This document shows positions 37,076-50,287 of a stretch of DNA of 64,000 nt, piece by piece. A program made the position numbers and the translations under genes. This stretch comes from Amoeboaphelidium protococcarum (Eukaryota > Aphelidiomycota > Aphelidea). The stretch spans positions 630,001 through 694,000 of the forward strand of contig JALECJ010000255.1 of NCBI GenBank assembly GCA_023515745.1. Reading direction: 5' to 3'. Below the pieces are notes generated by a model that was given only the letters and a program-made list of their open reading frames with translations, did no database searches and was not told the origin of the DNA. Numbering within the stretch: the stretch's first letter is position 1; every line of letters starts with the position of its first letter.

Positions 37076-37532
37076 ATTGTTGAATATATAGATTGATGTG
37101 TTATAAGAATTAACAAACTATTAGTTACTGTAACAAGAGAGAAAGAGAGAAAAGAAGTGAATTGGTCGCGGCGGCGTTCTTGTTCGGCGCGAATTGGAAA
37201 GTTTCCGTTTCAGTTTCTCGCTCTCGTCTTAGGACAAGCGGCACCAACAGACAGAGAGTGAGAGAGAAAGCGCTCGCTCCATAAGCCACTGGATTTTCAG
37301 CGACGGTTTTACTCGCCTCATCGCTGAAACGGGCAAACACACAAAGAGAGAGAGACTCAACGAGACAAGAAACGGTAACAGAAAAGTGAAACGAGAAAAC
37401 TTTCAGCGCGGCCGAACAAATTCTCGCGACGCCTCAACTTCTCTCTCTTCCTCTCTTTGTGTGTGTGTTTGGAATTTACAACTATTACAATTGTATACAA
37501 CTCTCTTATAAACAACTTACTTATTCACTAAA
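37076..37532. promoter_or_regulatory. Bidirectional H2B-H2A promoter, copy 1
   Basis: A 457-base spacer between divergent histone starts, GC-richer than its surroundings. It is rich in AGAGAG/CTCTCTC tracts and in CTGAAACGG, GTGAAACGAG and GTTTCAG elements in both orientations. A 71-codon frame open on one strand is present in both arms, but I regard it as promoter sequence. The whole spacer is conserved in copy 2. Confidence 0.75.
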
Positions 37533-37913
37533 ATGGCTGGAGGAAAGAATACTGCTGCTAAACCATCAAAGTCCCGTTCTACCAAGGCCGGCCTGCAGTT
37601 CCCTGTTGGTCGTGTGCACCGTAAGCTTCGTCAGGGTAACTATGCTCAGCGTATTGGTGCTGGTGCTCCAGTTTATCTGGCTGCTGTCCTGGAGTACTTG
37701 ACTGCTGAAATTCTGGAGTTGGCTGGTAACGCTGCTCGTGATAACAAGAAGACTCGTATCATTCCTCGTCACTTGCAGTTGGCCATCAGAAATGATGAAG
37801 AATTGAACAAGCTGCTGGGTGATGTCACCATTGCTCAAGGTGGTGTTTTGCCAAACATTCACACTACTCTCCTGCCAAAGAAGTCCAAGAGTGCAGCTTC
37901 TTAGGAGATGTGA
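37533..37913 (+). CDS. Histone H2A (H2A.X-type tail), copy 1
   Basis: A 126-residue core histone: [20 protein letters not shown], the acidic patch in [36 protein letters not shown] and [16 protein letters not shown]. With TAG read as Gln the protein continues past the apparent stop to end SAASQEM, then TGA. SQ-E-hydrophobic at the extreme C-terminus is the H2A.X motif phosphorylated at DNA breaks, so this gene appears to supply H2A and H2A.X in one, as in yeast. Intron-less, with the 3' stem-loop 39 bases after TGA. Confidence 0.97.
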
Positions 37914-37951
37914 GTTGTCCTCTAAGTATGTTATTATAATACTTGCAAAAT

Positions 37952-37967
37952 GGTGTTTCTAAACACC
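37952..37967 (+). terminator. Histone mRNA 3' stem-loop, H2A copy 1
   Basis: GGTGTTTCTAAACACC, the same 6-bp stem with a TCTA loop, preceded by CAAAAT and 39 bases past the H2A TGA. The loop differs by one base from the other three copies. Confidence 0.87.
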
Positions 37968-38070
37968 TTCAATCGATTACCTTATGGTGTCTGTTGAAGT
38001 TATTATATGTTGAGAATTTAGTTAATTCTATTCATCACTGCTATTATCTATTCTAATATTTTAACTCTGA

Positions 38071-39012
38071 TCATATCGTTTTGGTAGCCTTCATCGTTGA
38101 AACAACTTTGGAAATCCAAGGCAAGTTGACGTCTATCCTTGTGAATAAGTTGGGAGGACTACCATTGAACTGTGACCATTTGTTGCTCATTCCAGCGCAT
38201 GAATATCTACTTGCAGAAACCAGCCCAATAAGGGACGGCGTATTGTCATCAATATAGAGTGGACCACCAGAGTCACCGAAACATGTACCAGAACTTGGCT
38301 TTTGACCAATGGCACATATTTACTAATCATCAGCAAAGCCTTTAACCTGTGTCCGCGTATTGTCGCAATTGCCAAATTCAGTGAGGCTCATTTGCAACCT
38401 TGAAGCTAAACGCGAAGGTTCCATAGAGTTAATATCAGATACACCCCATCCAGCCACGTAGATTTTTTTCTATAGAGGATCCTGCTGAGATACAACACTA
38501 GAATTCGTTTACATATTAAGAGATGTTTGAATAGGCTTATTAGGCAACACTTTAATCCTACTGTCCTGATTAGAAAGATCTTGATTCAATTAGATTGGCA
38601 CAACCTTGTGCAAATTACGCACTGAATCTTTCCAAGGATTCAACTATGCCACAGCAATGTCATACTTTGGATGCACAGTCACATTAATGAAATCAAAGTG
38701 GACAGAAGAGCCATGATTCGTACTATTCTTATCAACGAAATTCATACGTACATGGCTGTGCTAAATAATATCATTACGCGATTCTGACGAGAAGCAATGA
38801 GCTGCACTGACCATAGCGAATATACCATCTTTGGCAGTAATAAGGGACCCGCCGCATTAGTGCATGCTTTGATTAGATTAGATACTGGCCAAAAATGGCA
38901 ACGGCTTCTCCAGAGGTTCACCATTAATGACGCGTTTATATAGTGAAACCGTGAGAGCAAACACTGAAAGTGTCTAAAAACTAATCACTAGTAATATTAT
39001 TGGAGCTATCAT
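38071..39012 (-). CDS. Secreted S1 serine protease homologue 1 (non-trypsin pocket)
   Basis: A 313-residue chymotrypsin-fold protease with an N-terminal signal sequence (MIAPIILLVISFQTLSVFA). The zymogen cleavage site is YKR before VINGEPLEKP. The catalytic triad is present: His in SAAHCF (about 71), Asp in YDIAVAQL (about 118) and Ser in FGDSGGP (about 248). The residue corresponding to 189 lies in GTCFGDSGG and is Gly, not Asp, so trypsin-like cleavage after Lys/Arg is unlikely. It shares NGxPLExPxPFLASIQ with the proteases at 39319 and 47787. The 306-base gap to the next gene shows nothing. Confidence 0.9.
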
Positions 39013-39318
39013 ACCTATCTTGGACCTATTGTTTAATAGCAGGGAGAAAGTTATTAGCTGTCACAAGAGCACGGCATTCAATGTCATTATAAAGCAGATT
39101 TCTACTCACTGATTGGAACGATTGAAACAGCTGAACTGTTAATGTAACGTTACTACATACATGCATTACGTGAACTGTCTGAATGATTGCGCTACCAATT
39201 TCACCGTCTATGCTCATTCATATATGAATTAAACTAAAATATCAGGAATATAAAAGACTGTGAAGATGGTATTACTAGAGCCAAAACTTCAATTAAATCA
39301 ATCATCCACTAAAAACGT

Positions 39319-40596
39319 TCAAAATTTCATAAATCTGCCCATCAAGTCATTCACCTGATTCTTGACTTGAGGATTTTCATTGTAGAATTAATGAGCTTTC
39401 TGTGCGTAATTATCGATCTACGCACTGTCCAAGTTGTCAACCTATGAAATGTCAAAATCCGGATTGAATTACCTTGCAATTGAGTTGGCAGATGAGCGAA
39501 TCTCATTGTTCTGCAGCAGAGACTTGACGTGATCACTCTTCAAAATGTTTGATACTCCCCCAAATTGAGATAGGAGATTATTCAAGTCGCGTTTTCGCAG
39601 TTATGGTGACTCTAATTTCCTCATCTACTTGAGATTATCGTTTATCCATGACTGAAAGTACGAGATGTTCGTGTAAACGGCAGGGACGTTAGCTGGCAAG
39701 AGCAAATTACCAAACTTGAGTGAAGCACATCTATCACCAAACGCCGTCAAGCCAATAGCAACTGGATTCTCTTAATCAACATAAAGAGGACCGCCAGAGT
39801 CTCCTTGGCATGAATCAGACTTCAGATCTTGACCCTATGCGCATATTAAACTCTCAGGAGGGATCTTTGATCCATCAAACTTCAGGGCATCAGCACAAGA
39901 TTAAAACTTTGACAGTTCCAAATTCAGAGTCTGGGCGTGATTAGAAGATGACTGCCCAGCTTCAAGAGCTCCCCATCCAGAGAGCTTCAACTTTCCATTA
40001 AGTGGATTATTCACCTCGACACCATTCTTTTTATCATTCCATTTCTCAAATCTGTTCAACAGTCTGTCAACAACATTTCCGTCTTCATCACCACTTGATT
40101 ATTAAGCACCTGCAGCACCCAATTAAATATCAGACGCGTTAATACTTATAGGTTTCAAGTATTTCAAGTTCTTCTCAAAGATCTTTATCGGAATCAGCTA
40201 TAATTGTGCAATATCGTAGGCAGTCTATCCATTTTCGTAGATTGTGAAATTCTCGTGGACTTTTACACTATTAATCTTAAACACGACAGATTGATCATTG
40301 TCGCCAACCGCGCGCAGCTCTAAGAAGTTCACCCGCACATAGTATCTGCCGTTCACCGTATGCGGTGGCTTGTCGGCAAAGCAGTGCCCAGCAGTCAGCA
40401 CTGAGTAAATTCCGTCTGGAGCTTGGATCAGACCACCAGTACATTAGTGCTATCCCTTTTCATTCTGAATGCTAGCCAAGAAAGACTGAGGTTACTCGAG
40501 CGGTCTGCCATTGACGATTCTCTTGAACAACGCCACAGCATCAACACATTACCAAATCGCGATTATAGCCACTAAACACCAGATATCTCTAAGCAT
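39319..40596 (-). CDS. Secreted trypsin-like S1 protease 2
   Basis: A 425-residue frame with a signal-like N-terminus (IWCLVAIIAIWQCVDAVA) and an activation site FKR before IVNGRPLEQP. Triad: His in LTAGHCF (about 71), Asp in TAYDIAQLQL (about 128) and Ser in SCQGDSGGP (about 266). Asp immediately before Ser-Cys-Gln (position 189) gives a trypsin-like pocket. The region from LTAGHCFADK to AYDIAQLQL is very like the protease at 47787-48839. After the catalytic domain (SWINDNL) there is a ~70-residue Gln/Asn-rich tail that protease 1 lacks. The standard code would fragment it at every Gln. Confidence 0.9.
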
Positions 40597-40915
40597 AGCG
40601 ATGGATACTATCTAAAATTATTAATATATTTATTTGCTTCAGAGAAGATGGAATCTAAAACAGGATGTACAAAGCGATCGTTATAGCTGTAAAGTGCTGC
40701 GCCGTACGAAAGCAACCTCCTGATACGACGTCACACACGAAATCACGAGATAATTCACCTGTTATTCCTATTTCTACATGGACTACTAAATAGAAGATTA
40801 AATTTGTATTATTTAGTAGCAAGTTTCTTTGATATAATCGTATTCTATTGATAATACGAAAGTAAGAATATCCTGGTGTTTTTTATTGTTATAAAACACT
40901 TGCTGAGAACGCGTT
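40597..40915. promoter_or_regulatory. Divergent spacer between protease 2 and endonuclease IV
   Basis: A 319-base AT-rich region between divergent starts. No gene and no GAAACG block seen. A loose TGGTGTTTTTTATTGTTATAAAACAC hairpin-like segment is noted under rejected items. Confidence 0.4.
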
Positions 40916-42034
40916 ATGATGACTAGAGTTACGAGAAGTGTTGCAAAGAGAAGTCTTGCGTCAACCGCAGTTGTATAATTAGACACTTCATCTGTAGTAT
41001 CGGAGAATACTCCATTGAGCTCTGATGTTAGCATTTAACCAAATTCTGCTACCAGTAAGCCTGTAAAGAAGCGACAGCGGCTGCCTAATCCGAAACTTAA
41101 CAAAGATGACGAATTGATTGGCGGAGATTTAGTACCTGTGCTGCACATTCCGTCTGGAAGTAAAAAGTTTGTGGGAGCTCATGTATCCGCTGCTGGTGGA
41201 CTATTCAAGTCGGTCCGCAATTCTCTGCTTATGAATGGAAATGCGTTTGCCTTGTTTACGAAGCCTAGAAAGTGGGATGCGGCTGATCTGGAAGACTTGA
41301 CCGTGTAATAATTTACAGAGAGATTAAGGGATAGTGGAATTGCTCCATAGCATATACTACCACATGGCTAGTATATCTGCAATATTGGGAGTCCAGATAA
41401 GGATTTGCGAGATAAAAGTTTCCGCTATTTCCTGGATGATTTGAAGCGATGTGAGAGACTTGGCATCTCACTATACAATATTCATCCAGGCAGTTCCTGT
41501 GGCAATTGTACTAGAGAGGAATGTATTCAGTTTATCGCTGACAATGTAAATGCTGCACTGAAAGAGACTTAGGAGATATGCGTTGTACTTGAAAACATGG
41601 CTGGTCATGGGAATCACATAGGAGCATCGTTCCAAGATCTTGCAGACGTGATTTCATTAATCAATGATGAATACAAGTCGGAGTAGAATTAGAGAATTGG
41701 TGTCTGTTTTGACACGTGTCATGCCTTTGCTGCTGGTTACGATATCAGAACTGCAGAGTCTTTTGACAATGTGATGAAGGAGTTTGACTCTGTAGTTGGA
41801 TTGCGTTATCTTAAAGCGTGTCATTTGAATGATAGCAAAGGCGAGTTGGGATGCAAACGTGATAGACACGAGAATTTAGGCAAAGGTAAAATTGGATTGG
41901 ATGCTTTCAGATTTATAATGACAGATTCAAGATTTGATAATATTCCACTAATACTGGAGACGCCAGTACAAGATGATGAACTCGAAGTTTACAAGCGTGA
42001 AATAGCTCTACTCAGATCCTTTGAATGTTTATGA
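40916..42034 (+). CDS. APN1: AP endonuclease, endonuclease IV/APN1 family
   Basis: A 372-residue frame. The N-terminal ~65 residues are Ser/Thr-rich and end in a basic KPVKKRQRLP, a plausible nuclear or nucleolar signal. The TIM-barrel nuclease then starts at GAHVSAAGGL. Metal-site and family motifs follow: ILPHGQYICNIGSPD, LYNIHPGSS, VLENMAGHGN, VCFDTCHAFAAGYD, ACHLNDSKGELGCKRDRHENLGKG and LILETPV, with the His, Glu and Asp zinc ligands in place. It cuts DNA at abasic sites in base-excision repair. Two consecutive ATGs (40916 and 40919) are possible starts. Gln codons TAA/TAG occur within conserved blocks. Confidence 0.93.
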
Positions 42035-42144
42035 TTTGGGTTAATGTGTTGTGAATCTGCACTTTTAATTTTGAGTTCTTTGTAAAGTCAAAGGCTCAGA
42101 CGTTTAAAGTTTATTCAGATTTAATAAACAAATCAATTCAATAA

Positions 42145-43062
42145 TCATCGAAAGGCATAATCTCCAAATTGAGGAGCTCCAGGTGAAGATCTAGAGTTCT
42201 AATTCTATGAAGTGACAGAATGACTATTAATAGTTTAACCAGTCCTTGAAGTAGAAGTAGATGCAGTTTATTGTTGTGTAGTGACGTGCTATTACTGTAA
42301 GATTGTATCCTCTTATCGAGACGGGTTAGCGCTCTCAAAAGAGTCTATAGTCATCACGACGAAATGGCGATTATTCAAGCGATTCTATGAAATACCACCA
42401 GATGTAGACTATTACAGCAACGGTTCGTGTTATACCCAATTGTTTTAAATCTCAGCAATCTGTGCAGAATCAGTTTCATCATTTTACAGTGACCAATCTT
42501 AAGAGGTGGAATCAACACCACCATCAGTGTTACCATTCGGATTTTCATTATCAGCAGGATCACCATGAACATTAAAGACTCTTTATCTAAAAACACCAGT
42601 TGGTGATTGTTACTATCTTTATTAGAGACCATTCGTCAATGGCTCAGTTAGGCCAAACTGCTGAGATACACGAGCATCACGAAATCGTCGCAAAAATAGG
42701 GCGGCAGCTAGATGCGTAACATTCACATTACCGCTCACTGCCTCGCTAATTGATACTTATTGCTATGGGCGGCCAAGAGTAGTATCATTGTGCCTATTCA
42801 ATAGCAGGATATTGGTATCAGACTGAGTGCCTATTGTCTACCGAAGTCTACCGCTACTTTACTGATTATCTGCGCCTGTTTCAGATTGCACATCCCCAGA
42901 GGTGATTGCAGCAGATGGACGCGATAATAATGATGATGACACCATTGTTGAAGAAGTCTGTGATGAATTTATGACTTCAATTAAAGCATTAAGTCGTCCA
43001 TCTTAGAAAAGACTATTACCATTGCCATTATTAGAATTCTTTGGCTTTCCCAGATTCCCCAT
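42145..43062 (-). CDS. Gln/Ser/Asn-rich protein, unrecognised, possibly myristoylated
   Basis: A 305-residue low-complexity frame, open only in the TAR=Gln code. It begins MGNLGKPKNS, so Gly2 could be N-myristoylated. A less disordered part lies at about 100-135 (SGNVNVTHLAAALFLRRFRDARVSQQFGL). Acidic and Gln/Thr-rich tracts follow, ending FGDYAFR then TGA. No domain recognised and no membrane helix. Coding potential is supported by the continuous frame with many TAA/TAG at Gln-like positions, but low complexity makes it less sure. Confidence 0.55.
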
Positions 43063-43223
43063 CCTATTGATTAATTAAGATTTACTATGCGATTTTATTT
43101 AATGCGGAAATAATTCAAACTCTCAAAGAAAGAAATCTCCGTTAAAGTGACGAGACGCATTTTATAAATATCGCTCAATCAGAATCGGTGAAAGATCTCA
43201 GTAAGATTTACGCTGGTAGAATA

Positions 43224-43898
43224 ATGGCGAAGCGTAGAGGATAAAGCTAATTGACAGAGGATTTAGATAGTTAGTCTATTTTGGATGAATAAGGTATAGT
43301 TAGAGATTTCCTCCAAATTGATGTTAAGTTGTTTGTTATGTCCGCGCTTGTGTGAGTAGAACAAGAAAATCTAATCAAGCTGATGCACAGCAGAAATGTT
43401 AGGGATCAAAGGCGACACAAGGCTATATTATCTTCGCTCTCGATTCTGGCCGCTGTCATGTAAGTAAATATATATCTTATTATGTCAAGCTGTACAATAA
43501 TAAATTGGTATACTAATGTGCAAGTGTGTAGATATCCTATACTCGGTTGGATCAAGTTGATTAACAAACCAGTCATGTTCTTTGGCTTCACATCGCTTAT
43601 GTTCAACGCGCTGATTCTTCACCCATCCGTCGGTAAAAGTCCATCATATACTAGGATAATGAGATACTTCTCCGACTCTACTATACTATCGCTGCTTGCA
43701 TATTCATTCATGACAGCTGTTGCGTATTGGGCGACTGCAAAGAACTAACATTCTGACCCGGTTGCTGGTTAAATTCTATCATTACTTCCACTTGCAATGA
43801 CTCTGCTGATGAATATAATCGCCACTAATGTAATGAAGCAAGTGGATGAACAGGTTGAGGGATTGGCATCGCTGTAATATCGCATGAAAGGAGCTTGA
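43224..43898 (+). CDS. Multi-pass membrane protein, unrecognised
   Basis: Proposed exons 43224-43351, 43403-43459 and 43532-43898, giving 183 residues. Donors are GTGAGT and GTAAGT; the first acceptor could instead be at 43390, which also keeps frame. After a hydrophilic start (AKRRGQSQLTEDLDSQ) there are three or four hydrophobic segments: ILSSLSILAAVIYPILGWI, VMFFGFTSLMFNALIL, TILSLLAYSFMTAVAYWA and ILSLLPLAMTLLMNIIA. It ends RMKGA. Small ER or Golgi membrane proteins look like this, but I cannot name a family. It is divergent from the gene at 42145-43062. Confidence 0.55.
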
Positions 43899-44001
43899 AT
43901 TATAAAAAATGAAATGCAATGTATTACGACAAAAGCTGTAAATTCAGTGAGTTTTTTAGTAATCATATATTATGCTAAAATACGTACTTTATACTTGATA
44001 A

Positions 44002-45237
44002 TCAAGCGCGTTCACGATTCTTCTACAACCTGCTTTTAATAAAGTTTGGCACTAGAGGAATAACATCATTGAACACAAAGGTTCCATAAATTAACACTAA
44101 GAATCCAACAACCTGAAGCCAGATGAAGATCTCCCAGCCCAGTGCTAAACTGATGATCCAGATGAACAGAGTCCTGCAAGTATCGATCGTGGTCCTAGAA
44201 GTGGCGGAAATATAACGTGTCACATTAAGACCAAAGTAATTAAAGAAGGCAATGGACAATGCGCAGCCAATACTGGAGCCCCAAACTGCAGGACTAGACG
44301 CCAAATCCTCATATCCAGACACCAGATCAAAGTATCCGCCCGTGTCCTTACCGAATGTGAAATGGAATATTGGCATGAACAACAGAAGGGTGATCAAACC
44401 AAACAGACCTTCAAGACCAACCAATTTGATCGGAGTGCCAGTATAGTTGATTATGATCTTCTCTTCAATGACAAACTGGAAAGCTGACGAGATCTAGGCA
44501 GCCAGAATGAACAATACACCTACAGACGGACTGAGAAATGATGCATGAGTATCCACAGCCTTGTCATCTTTGAACAATGTGGGGGCAAGTCCAACCAGCG
44601 CAACACCAACCATGACTGTGCTCAGCGCAATGATTCTGTACAGAGGCAATTTGATACGCAAAATTAAAATGGACAAGATGCCAGTGAATATAACTACAGC
44701 ACCACGCAGCATCTAGTACACTGATGCGGCGACAACGAGAAGACCGACATTCATCAAAGTGGTACCAACTATATCGCACAGAGTCGGCAACCACAGCAAG
44801 AAATTAGCGTATCCCTTCAGCTCTTTACGCGCAAATTGCTATTCAACACCAATAACACCACCACCTAGATCATCTTCAATGGGTAGAGTGTCAGCGGCGG
44901 AGGATGATCCTTTCAGAAGTGGCTCATCTTCATCGAATTACGCGCTGCCAGCCACGTCAAACTTCTTTACACTTGAAGACTTCTGGCTGCGATGATACAC
45001 ATTCCCGATCCAGTACACTAGCATACACAAGAATTCGCCAATAAACATGGTAAGTGTCTACCATACAGGCTGAGCATAATGCTTCGGATTTTCAGTGTCA
45101 CAGTCGCGCACGCACTGCTTATCTTGAAATTTATTCAATAGAGTATTCGCAGTACCCGTGGCCAGCATACCAACAACCAGAAGGAGCGACACCATCGCTG
45201 AGCTCTTATCCTTCTTGCGGCTACCTTAGTTGCTCAT
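44002..45237 (-). CDS. SLC35F6: SLC35F6-like drug/metabolite-superfamily transporter
   Basis: A 411-residue, ten-helix membrane protein of the nucleotide-sugar-transporter-like SLC35F group (ANT2BP, lysosomal/mitochondrial in humans). Family marks: LLVVGMLATGTANTLLNK at the start, PTLCDIVGTTLMNVGL, SVYQMLRGAVVIFTGIL, the RTLFIWIISLALGWE helix and GFLVLIYGTFVFND. Gln in SVYQMLRG is a TAG, at a position conserved as Gln in SLC35F6. The central hydrophilic loop (SSSVKKFDVAGSAQFDEDEPLL) resembles a lysosomal sorting region. An apparent stop at 44023 is TAG=Gln; the true end adds KNRERA before TGA. Confidence 0.88.
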
Positions 45238-45938
45238 ATTATGTTTTGTTGTTATGGTTTAATCACTATGACACTAATAAACCAAGTGTTTATCAGATTT
45301 TCACAAAGAGGGTGAGAATGATGGAGTCGTCGGCAGTAATTATAATAACGTGATTCCCGTAACACCCCTGATTGAATAGAATCTGTAAGCCTCTTGAATA
45401 AATCAAGTATATTCTAATGAAAAGCTATGAACCAATATATCCTATAGTTTATGAGTTATTTACGTGATATTTCTACTTTTGATGAGGGTAGAAAAAGGCA
45501 CAGCTAAATCTATCTAGACAGACTGATAAGATTTAGCGATCAGACCGGTGATTTGATCGCGCACGATAATGATGATAATATCAGTTTCAGTTGTTGCTTC
45601 ATAAATGTGTTCTAACTATCTCTGAACAATGCGAGTGAAGAGGAGTTGCGCAGTGGTTGGTTTGTATCGCATATTCAAAGGCTTTAAGAGTTATCGTATA
45701 GATCGTCGCGTAATAATTCCTATATAGTAAACTTTTAATCAGGGTGGTCGCGTTCTAACAATATTGTGTTTAAAATGCGATGCAATCTATTAACTTACAT
45801 TGAATAATTAATTGATAAGCTAATAAAGGTGACATAAACAATGGTTAAGAAGAGTTTAATCAGGTAGATTTCAATTAATGTTATTCTCACGATAAATCAT
45901 GATAAATTAATAAGTCAGAGAGCATACAATGATCATAC
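45238..45938. other. 701-base intergenic stretch
   Basis: It separates the start of SLC35F6 and the 3' end of alpha-tubulin, both on the - strand. It should hold the SLC35F6 promoter. I see no coding frame with a recognisable product, no RNA gene and no GAAACG block. Confidence 0.4.
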
Positions 45939-47786
<1,848 letters not shown>

Positions 47787-48839
47787 ATGGATTTGAATTT
47801 GGTTTTATCCATTGCAGTGTTAATCATTGGGTTTGCTTTTGGTGATGAATCCATAGTTTCACTGAGCAAGCGTGCTGTGAATGGATAACCGCTAGAAGAG
47901 CCTCTCCCTTTTCTAGCGAGTATTTAAATGCCTGATAGGAGCCACTTCTGTACTGGGGCGCTAGTTGCTGCAGAGGATGGAGTGTATTCTGTTATTACAG
48001 CTGGTCACTGCTTTGCTGATAAGGATCCCCGCATGGTAAATGGGCATTACTATGTACGCGTCAATTTTCTAAGATTGAGAGAGTTAGGATAGGACGACAG
48101 GTCCGTAGTCTTCAAGGTCAATAGCGTCAATGTTCACTCGGAATTTCAAGTGTTTGAAAATGGATAGACGGCTTATGATATCGCTTAGTTGTAGTTGTAT
48201 CCTCTTCCACTCACGCGTCGCAATCTAAAGTATCTTCGCCCAATCAGTTTGAATCGGTCTGATATAGTTTATACTCCCCAGAATACTGAGCAACCTGACT
48301 GGAAGGACGTTATATACAAAAATGGTCGTGTGGACGATGATGTGTCATTTTTTGATAAACTTGAATTTGCTGGCTGGGGCGCGACGCAGTATCATAGTAA
48401 TTAAGTCTCGAACCATGCTCAACAGATTGATCTGTATTTGTCGGAGTTTGATGAGTGCGAGAAACTGTTGAAGCTCAACAAGAAGATCCCCAGTGGTAGT
48501 GTTTTTTGCGCGCAAGGCTAAAGATTAAGATCCGATTCGTGTAAAGGAGATTCTGGTGGTCCTCTGTACGTTGATTAACCGAATCCAGTTGCGGTGGGAC
48601 TTGTATCTTTTGGGGATGGATGCGGTTAGATTACATTCGGGACGCTGCTTCTCCCAGCAAACGTCCCTGCTGTTTACACCAACTTGGAATACTTTCACCC
48701 ATGGATTGCCTAGAATTTAGACGCGATGAAGAACATTGCCAGTACTTGATCATGGAATAGCTGGCTACGTTCTGGCGAAGCTAGCAAAAATCGTGTAAAT
48801 ATCATCTAGAATAGAAATAGAAATGTACTCTCAAAATGA
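47787..48839 (+). CDS. Secreted trypsin-like S1 protease 3
   Basis: A 350-residue frame with a signal sequence (LNLVLSIAVLIIGFAFG) and an activation site SKR before AVNGQPLEEP. Triad: His in ITAGHCF (about 72), Asp in TAYDIAQLQL (about 131) and Ser in SCKGDSGGP (about 255). The pocket residue 189 is Asp, so specificity is probably for Lys/Arg. It is close to protease 2 (matching HCFADK, NGxYYVRVNFL, SVVFK, NSV, ENGQTAYDIAQLQL, LLLPANVPAVYTNL) but has a shorter C-terminal tail. It lies in the opposite orientation to proteases 1 and 2, inside the histone inverted repeat. Confidence 0.9.
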
Positions 48840-48884
48840 TTTTGATATATTTTTATTTTAAATATCTTGTCTATATTAATTCAC

Positions 48885-49808
48885 TCAAATCTCTTGATTA
48901 AGAGGAATGTCCGCATACAGTTTAAGTGCAAGTTGAACGAGATCAGCACTGAAAGTCGCCCAGAAATTGGGAAGATTGTCTATAGCTTCCCAGCTTACTT
49001 GGTCGCATCCACGAAGACAACCTAGCAGAGCTTCTTTAATTCGGAATAGAATGTCTGAGCCAGAATCACACGTCGCGACTCTGCAGCAAGCAGTGCTACA
49101 GCAAACCTCCGGCACACAGAAGATCCCATTTATACAACATTGACTCGCAACACTACCGCCGTACAGCGAGCCACAAAACAGCAGAGGCACAATCTTAAAG
49201 AACACTAGTCCGAAAATGAAAGAGAACACAGCAGTTATGAATACAAATGGACTAGCGACGACACTTGCGATTCTAATGAGGGCCGCTTTTAGTACTTTAA
49301 AAGGTAATACAGGCGGCTCATTGGAATTACGTTTGTACAGCTAGACTCCAGACGATGGATGAGATTCTTGATTAGTCAATACCTGATCCAAAGATTCCAA
49401 CTTGGACAGGAATTCGCTACTTAGCCAAGTCCAAGTAAAAGACTTGGACCCCGATAGCATGTAATCAAAAATGTCTACATGGAATCCATATGTACGCCAT
49501 ATGAAATCGTCACACAACTGAACATACTTGCGAACGAGTGGTGTCAAATCCTGATTGGCATGATATTCGCGAAGAGATCTAAGAGAGTTTTCAACGCGTT
49601 CATAATTAATATCAGGAGGATTAGACTCTTTAGTGTCCAAAGCATTGAACAAATGAAAATATCTGATATCACCATGCTCATCCTTATATTTGTCGAGTAC
49701 ATATTGAGAGCCACCCTTCGTTTTGTGTACATTCTTAAATCTAGAGATAATATCGTCGAGTCTCAATTGATCACACAATTAAGAATCCTACTGACACAAG
49801 TCAGACAT
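48885..49808 (-). CDS. Membrane-anchored Cys-rich protein, unrecognised
   Basis: A 307-residue frame. The first ~180 residues are soluble and mixed helical (DQLRLDDIISRFKNVHKTKGGSQ near the start). Two adjacent hydrophobic segments then fall at about 192-220 (IASVVASPFVFITAVFSFIFGLVFFKIVPLL). A cysteine-dense segment follows at about 221-245 (CCINGIFCVPEVCCSTACC), then a helical tail ending NQEI. The Cys cluster next to a membrane hairpin suggests palmitoylation or disulfides. No family recognised. The soluble part loosely suggests a crinkler- or NLR-adjacent leader, but that is a guess. Stop TGA at 48887-48885; neighbouring protease 3 converges on it 45 bases away. Confidence 0.6.
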
Positions 49809-50287
49809 AACAGATAGCTAACCACCAGCTGTCGCTTGAAAAAACTGGCCTATAAACTGAGCAATACGGTCGGAATTTTAAATAGCTTTCTCCAAAGATT
49901 CATCTTATTGCTAATAGACGCGACACTCTCTTTGAAAATTCCCAAATGGACCACGATTCGACACTCTGCTATGGGATACAGAATACACAGAGTGATTAAG
50001 AGTAAGCAGGAGAAGCAAAGTGAAAATCATATTTATATTTCTCCTTATCGACTTCAAATGTGAAATGAAAATATTCAATTAAATTTACGCCACCCAGTTT
50101 AGGAGACATCTTCAGTTTGCCAAGGGGCCACTTTACAACTCAGGGGATGATTGTTGAGTATCAATAAAGTAGGGAGATACTTAACAGTACACAATAGTAA
50201 AACATATCTAAATACTAACTGAAAAAAAATTCATAACGGCAATTACCATCAATAATTTCAAAAGACACCATAAAGTAGTCAATTGAA
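49809..50287. other. Intergenic stretch before histone arm 2
   Basis: It should carry the promoter of the gene at 48885-49808 and the H2A copy 2 3' flank. A 75-codon + frame (49836-50063) begins with TTG and lacks a recognisable product, so I leave it out. No RNA gene seen. Confidence 0.4.

Larger units (their letters stand above)
36620..38004. repeat. Inverted repeat arm 1 (H2B/H2A pair)
   Basis: This segment reappears in reverse orientation at about 50240-51635. The 457-base intergenic part shows no difference I could see. The coding parts differ by a few synonymous changes, plus the last residue of H2A (Met versus Ile). Similarity fades beyond the 3' stem-loops, ending at about 36620 (CTCATCAATAGAG) and near 38004. 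The two arms are about 12 kb apart. Confidence 0.92.

Noticed and set aside
37125-37340. A 71-codon - strand frame in the histone promoter, repeated in arm 2 (50915-51130)
   Set aside because: It is identical because the promoter is identical. It has AGAGAG-derived repetitive residues and no recognisable domain, and it overlaps promoter motifs.
37566-37862. Open frames antisense to H2A and H2B (also 50393-50689 and 51159-51617)
   Set aside because: Shadows of the histone genes; their sequence follows codon bias on the other strand.
40872-40905. A hairpin-like GGTGTTTTTTATTGTTATAAAACAC before endonuclease IV, resembling the histone stem
   Set aside because: The loop is long, the pairing imperfect, it is not next to a histone gene, and it lies upstream of a start.
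49836-50063. 75-codon + strand frame with basic C-terminus
   Set aside because: It begins with TTG and has no ATG for its first ~45 codons. It looks like chance in a genome with a single stop codon.
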